A DNA stretch of 17,429 bases from an uncultured bacterium. Its GTDB lineage: Bacteria > Patescibacteriota > Patescibacteriia > UBA1558 > GWA2-36-10. Where the stretch lies: contig CAIRBL010000099.1 of assembly GCA_903876815.1 (NCBI GenBank), forward strand, positions 1 through 17,429. The letters are read 5' to 3'. Position 1 is the stretch's first letter. Each line of letters begins with the position of its first letter. The position numbers were made by a program, and so were the translations under genes. Positions 13,278 to 17,429 of this stretch are shown here, one piece after another. Below the pieces are notes generated by a model. The model was not told where the DNA came from, searched no databases, and was given only the letters and a program-made list of their open reading frames with translations.

Positions 13278-13835
13278 ATGAATAATAAAATTTTTATCAT
13301 CACTGGACCATCGGCTGTTGGCAAAACAACTATCGCCAAAACTATTTTTGAGCGTTTCCCAAAACTCAAAAGTGCTATCACTTATACAACACGCACAAAA
13401 AGAGATTGGTCACAAGAAGATAAATTAATTCATTATGTTAGTCACGATGAATTCAAAGAGCTGATAAAACATGATCAATTTATTGAGTGGGCAGAAGTTT
13501 ATGGAGAATTCTATGGAACTGGCAAAAAAGAATTACTAGAGATTTTGGAGAATAATTCTGTTTTACTAAATATCGACGTGCAAGGCGCTCAAAATATCAA
13601 AAAACAATTCCCCGAAAGTATTGCCTTCTTTATCCAACCAGATAGCCTAAAAACTTTAAAAGAGCGCATTGATGAAAGACCTATTGATCAAAATATTAAA
13701 GATAAACGCTGGCAAGCAGCCAAAGTGGAAATGGCCAAAAGTAAAGAATTTGACCACCAAATCACCAATATTGACGGACAACTGGAAATAGCTTTAGCGC
13801 AAATATCCGAAATTATCAGACAAAATATCAGCTAA
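13278..13835 (+). CDS. gmk: Guanylate kinase
   Basis: Phosphorylates GMP or dGMP to the diphosphate, an essential step of nucleotide supply. P-loop GPSAVGKTT is at residues 10-18. The GMP-binding region shows ITYTTRTKR (35-43) and the YGEFYGTGKKEL stretch, and LNIDVQGAQNIKK is the conserved strand after it. The lid region contains ERIDERP. At 185 residues it is slightly short but complete. It begins at the base after the pseudouridine synthase stop and precedes the rplS promoter region. Confidence 0.95.
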   Translation: MNNKIFIITGPSAVGKTTIAKTIFERFPKLKSAITYTTRTKRDWSQEDKLIHYVSHDEFKELIKHDQFIEWAEVYGEFYGTGKKELLEILENNSVLLNIDVQGAQNIKKQFPESIAFFIQPDSLKTLKERIDERPIDQNIKDKRWQAAKVEMAKSKEFDHQITNIDGQLEIALAQISEIIRQNIS

Positions 13836-13865
13836 ACAAGGCTAAATACACAGCTTTTAAAGCAC

Positions 13866-13919
13866 CCTAACTCAGTTATATGAGGGTTGGCTCTGTTAGA
13901 TAGTGCCTCATCTAACGGG
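13866..13919 (+). other. Structured intergenic element upstream of rplS
   Basis: CTCTGTTAGAT (13891-13901) pairs with ATCTAACGGGG (13910-13920) over 11 positions, allowing two G-U wobbles, around an 8-base loop. Just before it, CTCA (13871-13874) pairs with TGAG (13881-13884) in a second small hairpin. TGAGG (13881-13885) could instead pair with CCTCA (13906-13910), so two folds compete. There is no T run after the stem, so it is not an ordinary terminator of gmk. It lies upstream of the rplS -35. Confidence 0.5.
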
Positions 13920-13920
13920 G

Positions 13921-13949
13921 TTGACAAAAAATCACTTTTAGTCTAAAAT
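13921..13949 (+). promoter_or_regulatory. rplS promoter
   Basis: A perfect -35 TTGACA (13921-13926) and -10 TAAAAT (13944-13949) are separated by exactly 17 bases, about 46 bases before the rplS ATG. It is the strongest-looking promoter of the backbone genes, fitting a ribosomal protein. Confidence 0.85.
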
Positions 13950-13994
13950 AGACAAGTATCATTTAATCATTTTATTCATTTTTTAGGCAAAAAT

Positions 13995-14345
13995 ATGTCC
14001 GAAGAGAAAAAAACAACTACTGCCAAAACTGAAAATACTTTGGAAATCAAACCTGGTATGACTGTTAAGGTACACGAAAAAATCAAAGAAAAAAATGCCA
14101 AAGGCGTAGAAAAAGAAAGAATTCAGATTTTTGAAGGTTTGGTTATTGCCCATAAACACGGCAAAGAAATTGGCGCTACTATTACTGTACGTAAAGTATC
14201 TGATGGTATTGGCGTAGAAAAAATTTACCCACTCCACTCACCAGTTATCAGTAAAATCGAGCCTGTCAAACAAGCTAAAGTTAGACGTGCTAAGCTCAAT
14301 TACTTACGCACCAACAAAAAAAGACTCAAAGAAACCAAGATATAA
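13995..14345 (+). CDS. rplS: 50S ribosomal protein L19
   Basis: Binds 23S rRNA at the 30S-50S interface. LEIKPGMTVKVHEKIKE, then ERIQIFEGLVIAHKHG, TITVRKVSDGIGVEKIYPLHSPVI and the KVRRAKLNYLR tail are the L19 signature from end to end. The 116 residues include a short Lys/Thr-rich N-terminal extension (about 15 residues) absent from many L19 proteins. It has its own promoter and no neighbouring rimM/trmD genes, so it is not in the classical trmD-rplS order. tRNA-Leu follows about 43 bases later. Confidence 0.97.
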   Translation: MSEEKKTTTAKTENTLEIKPGMTVKVHEKIKEKNAKGVEKERIQIFEGLVIAHKHGKEIGATITVRKVSDGIGVEKIYPLHSPVISKIEPVKQAKVRRAKLNYLRTNKKRLKETKI

Positions 14346-14388
14346 AAAAGATTCTGTGGGGCGTGTCTTTTAAGATCACATTTCACAC

Positions 14389-14477
14389 GCCGGAGTGGTG
14401 GAATTGGTAGACACGCCAGCTTGAGGGGCTGGTCCTCGTTTTTGAGGGTGGAGGTTCAAATCCTCTCTTCGGCACCA
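14389..14477 (+). tRNA. tRNA-Leu (anticodon GAG)
   Basis: Class II tRNA with a long variable arm (CCTC-GTTTTT-GAGG). Acceptor stem GCCGGAG/CTTCGGC, anticodon stem CCAGC/GCTGG with loop TTGAGGG (anticodon GAG), T loop TTCAAAT. CCA is encoded. The 5' end could also pair upstream (GGCGTGT near 14360 with ACACGCC ending at 14391), a competing fold in the precursor. Confidence 0.95.
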
Positions 14478-14507
14478 CAATCAATTTATTAGCCATTGCA
14501 TTTTCTC

Positions 14508-14584
14508 GGGCTGTTAGCTCAGTTGGCTAGAGCGCCTGCTTTGCACGCAGGAGGTCGCAGGTTCGACTCCTGTACAGTCCACCA
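14508..14584 (+). tRNA. tRNA-Ala (anticodon TGC)
   Basis: Acceptor GGGCTGT/ACAGTCC, with a G-U pair, is joined to a normal D arm, anticodon stem CCTGC/GCAGG with loop TTTGCAC (anticodon TGC), and T arm GCAGG-TTCGACT-CCTGT. CCA is encoded. It is the second of three clustered tRNAs. Confidence 0.96.
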
Positions 14585-14599
14585 TTCTTACTAGCCAAA

Positions 14600-14676
14600 G
14601 GATGCTTAGCTCAGCTGGTTAGAGCGTCTCGTTTACACCGAGAAGGCCAGGGGTTCGAATCCCTTAGCATCCACCA
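14600..14676 (+). tRNA. tRNA-Val (anticodon TAC)
   Basis: Acceptor GGATGCT/AGCATCC, D stem GCTC/GAGC, anticodon stem TCTCG/CGAGA with loop TTTACAC (anticodon TAC), T arm AGGGG-TTCGAAT-CCCTT, encoded CCA. Last of the tRNA cluster; the terminator follows 11 bases later. Confidence 0.96.
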
Positions 14677-14687
14677 GACTAAGAAAT

Positions 14688-14713
14688 AAAGATATGAAAA
14701 GATATCTTTTTTT
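14688..14713 (+). terminator. Terminator of the tRNA cluster
   Basis: AAAGATAT (14688-14695) pairs with ATATCTTT (14702-14709) and a run of T follows. The stem is AT-rich but complete. Confidence 0.75.
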
Positions 14714-14716
14714 GTT

Positions 14717-14982
14717 TGTTTAAAAAATCAAAACAATAAATACTAAAAAATTTTAAAATAATTTACTAAATCACAAAAATATTTTTGTGATTTTTTATTT
14801 TTTTATTACAAAATACTTGCACAATTTTTAAAATAATTATAAAATTAATGTAAAGAAAATAATTTTTAAAAAATATTTTACAAAAAAATAAAAAAACTAT
14901 TCTCTTTTTAAAAAAATTGTGCTATAATTTATTTGTTGAAAAATAAAAAAATATTTTTTCACAAGACCATTAAAAAATTATC
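14717..14982. other. AT-rich intergenic region with hairpin and candidate promoters
   Basis: No gene is visible. It contains a perfect 13-bp AT-rich hairpin (14768-14780 with 14781-14793) followed by a T tract, probably a second terminator. A promoter candidate TTGCAC-17-TAAAAT (14817-14845) and the extended -10 promoter annotated separately also lie here. The remainder is poly-A/T-rich with no other structure I can support. Confidence 0.6.
14920..14928 (+). promoter_or_regulatory. Extended -10 promoter before the 88-residue membrane protein
   Basis: TGC followed by a perfect TATAAT (14923-14928) forms an extended -10, about 55 bases upstream of the ATG at 14983. The nine bases are identical to those of the nrdJ promoter. 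Confidence 0.7.
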
Positions 14983-15249
14983 ATGACTATCGGAAAATTT
15001 ATTTTAGGTCTCTTGATTGCCGGTGGTGGTTTCTTAATCACTTGGAAATCAGAATGGCTTTTAAATAATTTTGGTCGCATCGCTTTTGCGGAAAAACATT
15101 TGGGCAGTGAAGGTGGTAGCCGTTTAATGTATAAACTGATCGGTATCCTCTTTATTATCATCGGTCTGATGTATGCCACTGATTTAACTGACAACCTGAT
15201 TGCTAGCATAGTCAACGTGGTCTTTAACACTCAAATCAAAGTCGAATAA
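14983..15249 (+). CDS. Small two-helix membrane protein, 88 aa
   Basis: Helix 1 covers about residues 4-20 (FILGLLIAGGGFLITW) and helix 2 about residues 50-66 (YKLIGILFIIIGLMYAT). Between them lies a short soluble loop with RIAFAEKHLGSEGGSRL, which has the even, conserved-looking character of a real family. I recall similar short proteins in CPR genomes but can name no function. No SD precedes the ATG; an extended -10 promoter lies upstream. It is followed by a leader and gene for a histone-like peptide on the same strand, possibly co-transcribed. Confidence 0.83.
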   Translation: MTIGKFILGLLIAGGGFLITWKSEWLLNNFGRIAFAEKHLGSEGGSRLMYKLIGILFIIIGLMYATDLTDNLIASIVNVVFNTQIKVE

Positions 15250-15256
15250 TCCTCTG

Positions 15257-15284
15257 TCCTATACCAAGCTGGTACGAGATAGGG
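15257..15284 (+). other. Leader hairpin before the histone-like gene
   Basis: TCCTAT (15257-15262) pairs with ATAGGG (15279-15284), one wobble included, and an inner ACC (15263-15265) pairs with GGT (15271-15273). An asymmetric bulge ACGAG lies on the 3' side. No T run follows, so it is more likely a leader RNA structure than a terminator. Confidence 0.45.
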
Positions 15285-15333
15285 CGAAAATAAAAATAAT
15301 TATCTTAAAAAAATGAAAGGGGGTGAAAATAAA

Positions 15334-15471
15334 ATGGCAGCAAAGAAAAAAACAGCAAAAAAAGCAGTAAAGAAAACTGTAAAAAAAGTTGCAAAAAAGA
15401 AAGTTGCAAAAAAAGCAGTAAAGAAAACTGTAAAAAAAGCTACTAAAAAGAAAACCACAAAAAAGAAATAA
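15334..15471 (+). CDS. Histone H1-like lysine/alanine-rich DNA-binding peptide, 45 aa
   Basis: The short open frame begins MAAKKKTAKKAVKKTVKK and continues as Lys, Ala, Val and Thr only, with an internal repeat of the AKKAVKKTVKK block at about residues 8-18 and 25-35. Such peptides resemble the C-terminal tail of eukaryotic H1 and bacterial Hc1/AlgP-like proteins and should coat DNA or RNA. The start is fixed by an unusually strong SD for this genome (AAAGGGGGTG, 8 bases before ATG), which implies high expression. A clear terminator follows. It is too short for default gene finders in many pipelines. Nucleoid compaction is the likely role; the sequence cannot tell DNA from RNA binding. Confidence 0.88.
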   Translation: MAAKKKTAKKAVKKTVKKVAKKKVAKKAVKKTVKKATKKKTTKKK

Positions 15472-15487
15472 TATTTCTTTCGAAAAT

Positions 15488-15527
15488 AAAAAATTCCTTT
15501 ATCTACAAAATAGTGAAGGAATTTTTT
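15488..15527. terminator. Bidirectional terminator between the histone-like and EndoQ-like genes
   Basis: AAAAAATTCCTT (15488-15499) and AAGGAATTTTTT (15516-15527) are perfect reverse complements around a 16-base loop. T runs on both strands let it serve both converging genes. Confidence 0.88.
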
Positions 15528-15546
15528 ATTTAATATGGACTTTGAT

Positions 15547-16812
15547 TTAAAATAAAGTTTTTTGATAATTAGTCTTGGCTGCTAACTTTTCTTTGGCAGA
15601 AAAAATTTCTACTTTACCATACTGTCCATCAAAACCAGGAATAAGAGTCACTTTATTTTCTCTCATTTTGATAATGCCTTGAGCTAAATTTTCTGGCATC
15701 ACTTGCGCAAGCTCATCAAGACTTAAATCTAGCAAAACTCTAAATTCATTACCAGCTTTTTGGATAATATCAAAAAAAACATTTTGCACTTTCTTACTAG
15801 TACTTGTTGTGCCAAAATAATCAGCAATCAAGTCAGGTAGCGGCATAATACTTTTATAAGGGATATGTTGCGATAAATTAATATTCTCTATTTTTATATC
15901 TGCCAAAGACTCTACTCTACTAGCTACGCCAATAGTCAATAGTTTATGACATTTGGGACAAATATTTTTTAATTTTTGAGTTTCTGCTGGCGCACAGCTA
16001 AAGCCACAAGCGCGATGCCCATCAAAGTGGTACATGCCATTTTCGGGAAAAAATTCAATCGTATACAAAAATTTCTTTTTATCTTTATTTTTCAAAATAC
16101 TGACTATTTCATCATAAGTAATTTCGGCTAAATCCAAAACATTTGCTTCACGGCCAATATTTGGGCCAGAGTGAGCGTCTGAGTTGGAAACCAAAGTGAT
16201 ATTATTTAGTTGCGACAACTGCCAATTCATAGCTGGATCTGAAGAAAGTCCAGTTTCCACTACTTTGATATGCTCAGTCAAATCTTCAAAGCATTCTGTC
16301 AAACTATCGAAGCCAGACTTGGAACCAAAGACCGCAAACCATGGTGTCCAAATATGCGCTGGGATCATCATGGCTTTTTCATCAACTTCTAACATAATCT
16401 CCAAAACTTGTTTGGCTGACATACCCAAAATTGGCCTGCCATCAGAAGCGAGTTTTGCTCCTCTGTCCGTCAAAGCTTGATTAAATTTTTCTACTGCTGC
16501 CAAAGATGGCATCAAAATACATAAGTGTACACGCCGAGTTTGATCATTTTGTCGATAAATACAAGCAATTTCGGTAGCCAAAATAAATTTTACTTTACTC
16601 ACATCATTTTTTAGGCTATATAAACCAGAATCAGCAACTTCTATTAAGTTATTTTTTAATTCTTTAAACCAAGCCGGATGAGTAAAATCTCCACAAGCCA
16701 CAATATCGACACCTTTGATAGCTGACCATTTGGCAATTTCAGCTAACTCAAAATATTTGGAAGTAGCCCGCGCATATTTAGAATGTATGTGTAAGTCAAT
16801 TATTTGTTTCAT
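15547..16812 (-). CDS. Endonuclease Q-like PHP-domain protein
   Basis: Predicted DNA repair endonuclease that nicks 5' of deaminated bases (uracil, hypoxanthine, xanthine), as characterised for EndoQ of Thermococcales and some Bacillus. The N-terminal PHP metal site begins DLHIHSKYARATS (residues 6-18), followed by CGDFTHP, then ATEI, PAHIWTPW-AVFGSKSGFDS and SNSDAHSGPNIGREA. A cysteine cluster (CGFSC, then ICPKCHKLLTIGV) is the EndoQ zinc-binding part, followed by RVESLAD. I chose the ATG at 16812, six residues before the DLHIHS motif; an in-frame ATG at 16830 is possible. The 421 residues are EndoQ-sized. Transcribed alone from 16843-16871. Confidence 0.9.
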   Translation of the reverse strand: MKQIIDLHIHSKYARATSKYFELAEIAKWSAIKGVDIVACGDFTHPAWFKELKNNLIEVADSGLYSLKNDVSKVKFILATEIACIYRQNDQTRRVHLCILMPSLAAVEKFNQALTDRGAKLASDGRPILGMSAKQVLEIMLEVDEKAMMIPAHIWTPWFAVFGSKSGFDSLTECFEDLTEHIKVVETGLSSDPAMNWQLSQLNNITLVSNSDAHSGPNIGREANVLDLAEITYDEIVSILKNKDKKKFLYTIEFFPENGMYHFDGHRACGFSCAPAETQKLKNICPKCHKLLTIGVASRVESLADIKIENINLSQHIPYKSIMPLPDLIADYFGTTSTSKKVQNVFFDIIQKAGNEFRVLLDLSLDELAQVMPENLAQGIIKMRENKVTLIPGFDGQYGKVEIFSAKEKLAAKTNYQKTLF

Positions 16813-16842
16813 TATCTTGATAATAAACAATTTAATATATAA

Positions 16843-16871
16843 ATCATAACGAAAAATAGTTTTTTAGGCAA
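16843..16871 (-). promoter_or_regulatory. Promoter of the EndoQ-like gene
   Basis: On the minus strand, TTGCCT (complement of 16866-16871) is followed after 17 bases by TATGAT (complement of 16843-16848), about 30 bases before the ATG. It sits just beyond the end of the rRNA transcript. Confidence 0.6.
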
Positions 16872-16875
16872 TAAA

Positions 16876-17081
16876 AAAACGACACCCAAATTTATAAATT
16901 TTTTTATCAGAGAACAACAGAGTTCTGGCGATGACTTACTCTGGCAGTCCTAAATGGACTACTACCATCAGCCTCTAAGAGCTTAACTGCTGAGTTCGAG
17001 ATGGGATCAGGTGTACCTCTTAAAGTAGAATCACCAGAACTCTATCGTCCTCTTAAAATTTATAACCTCAAGTGTCGTTTT
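16876..17081 (-). other. Long processing stem enclosing 5S rRNA
   Basis: The arms flanking 5S are complementary: 17055-17065 with 16892-16902 (11 bp) and 17072-17081 with 16876-16885 (10 bp), separated by a symmetric 6x6 internal loop. This gives a 21-bp double-stranded precursor stem of the kind cut by RNase III. On the minus strand the 3' arm ends in a T-rich tract, so it may also end the rRNA transcript. Confidence 0.75.
16921..17041 (-). rRNA. rrf: 5S ribosomal RNA
   Basis: The minus strand shows the 5S core (GATCCCATCTCGAACTC, then CAGTTAAGC, GATGGTAGT). Helix I is formed by the ends, AGTTCTGGTGA with TCGCCAGAACT, about 121 bases in total. It lies downstream of 23S in the usual order; exact ends are estimated from helix I. 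Confidence 0.95.
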
Positions 17082-17172
17082 AACCTAGGATAATTTGATT
17101 GATGGGCGTAAACATCATGATTGCACCCAACAATAAAATCAAACCAAGAAAAAGTAAAACGATTTTTATCAT
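17080..17172 (-). CDS. Possible 30-residue single-helix membrane microprotein in the 23S-5S spacer
   Basis: On the minus strand an ATG-to-TAA frame encodes 30 residues beginning MIKIVLLFLGLILLLGAIMM and ending FTPINQIILG. It is one continuous hydrophobic helix with a single Lys near the N-terminus and a polar, proline-containing tail, the look of a genuine small membrane protein. The spacer between 23S and 5S is unusually long (about 185 bases), and this frame fills half of it. No SD is visible, as for most genes here, and the TAA overlaps the 5S processing-stem arm. It could be chance, and processing of the rRNA precursor might prevent translation. Function unknown. Confidence 0.38.
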   Translation of the reverse strand: MIKIVLLFLGLILLLGAIMMFTPINQIILG

Positions 17173-17227
17173 TTAAACAATAGGTTTAAGAACAAAAAAT
17201 TTGTATTAAAAATTTTCAAAATTTTTA

Positions 17228-17429
17228 GTGGTTACTTCGATTTATTAGTACTACTTTGCTTAATGCATTACTGCACTTACACATATAGCCTATCAACCTG
17301 GTAGTCTTCCAGGAATCTATAATGAATTCTAATCTTAGGGACAGCTTCGTGCTTATATGCTTTCAGCACTTATCTTAACCGAACGTAGCTACCCAGCAAT
17401 GCTTTTGGTAAAACAACTGGTACACTAGA
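17228..17429 (-). rRNA. rrl: 23S ribosomal RNA, 3' end (partial)
   Basis: The minus strand shows the conserved last 200 bases of 23S: the GTGTACCAGTTG-like stretch, CTGGGTAGCTACGTTCGG, then AGTGCTGAAAGCAT, CACGAAGC, CAGGTTGATAGGC and GTACTAATAAATCG. The 3' end near 17228 is an estimate from the terminal helix; the gene continues beyond the window. Confidence 0.95.

Noticed and set aside
13895..13916. GTTAGAT...ATCTAAC resembles integron attC core sites (GTTRRRY and RYYYAAC).
   Set aside because: The order is reversed compared with attC (RYYYAAC should come first), the loop is only 8 bases, no second core pair exists and no integrase is present. It is better read as a simple hairpin.
17101..17175. 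Plus-strand 24-codon frame in the 23S-5S spacer (MGVNIMIAPNNK...).
   Set aside because: It is antisense to the rRNA, shows no promoter or SD and no coherent composition. The minus-strand frame is the better candidate.
1..17429. CRISPR arrays, transposase genes and insertion sequences.
   Set aside because: No regularly spaced repeats, no transposase or integrase motifs and no long terminal inverted repeats were seen on either strand.

Overview
The window looks like a chromosomal segment of a Candidate Phyla Radiation (Patescibacteria) genome. The signs are an AT-rich, A-tract-heavy backbone, mostly leader sequences without Shine-Dalgarno (SD) sites, an adenosylcobalamin-dependent ribonucleotide reductase as the only reductase seen, very small accessory proteins and a lysine-rich histone-like peptide. 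The class is not resolvable by eye; a Falkowbacteria- or Magasanikbacteria-like lineage is only a guess.

Layout. Positions 1-98 hold the end of a truncated gene. nrdJ (266-3241) follows, behind a promoter flanked by two tandem NrdR boxes, and ends in a strong terminator. From 3298 to 7075 the plus strand carries small backbone genes: a two-helix membrane protein, two Nudix hydrolases, a DUF1653 protein and a phosphoribosyl-ATP-pyrophosphohydrolase-like protein. Interleaved with these, all on the minus strand, are five self-contained GC-richer units (about 4363-4732, 4750-5714, 6374-6768, 7076-7971 and 7996-8394). Each has a TTGACA-type promoter, good SD sites, one to three unrecognised genes and its own hairpin terminator. 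They look like imported cassettes inserted at the 3' ends of backbone genes, and are the most unusual part of the window.

From 8469 a plus-strand cluster encodes a corrinoid adenosyltransferase, a DUF4430 (transcobalamin-C-terminal-like) anchored protein and a DUF6580 multi-pass membrane protein. I infer a vitamin B12 capture and activation cluster that would feed NrdJ. Then come pilT, a cNMP-binding/GAF protein, tRNA-Arg, an RluA-type pseudouridine synthase, gmk, rplS, tRNA-Leu, tRNA-Ala, tRNA-Val, a small two-helix membrane protein and a 45-residue histone-like protein.

The right end is on the minus strand: an endonuclease Q-like PHP protein, 5S rRNA inside a long processing stem, a possible 30-residue membrane microprotein in the 23S-5S spacer, and the 3' end of 23S rRNA running off the window.

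Themes: nucleotide supply and sanitation (NrdJ, Gmk, two Nudix proteins, the MazG-like protein, EndoQ) tied to B12 salvage, and translation (rplS, tRNAs, rRNA, RluA). All calls come from reading the sequence; no database search was run.
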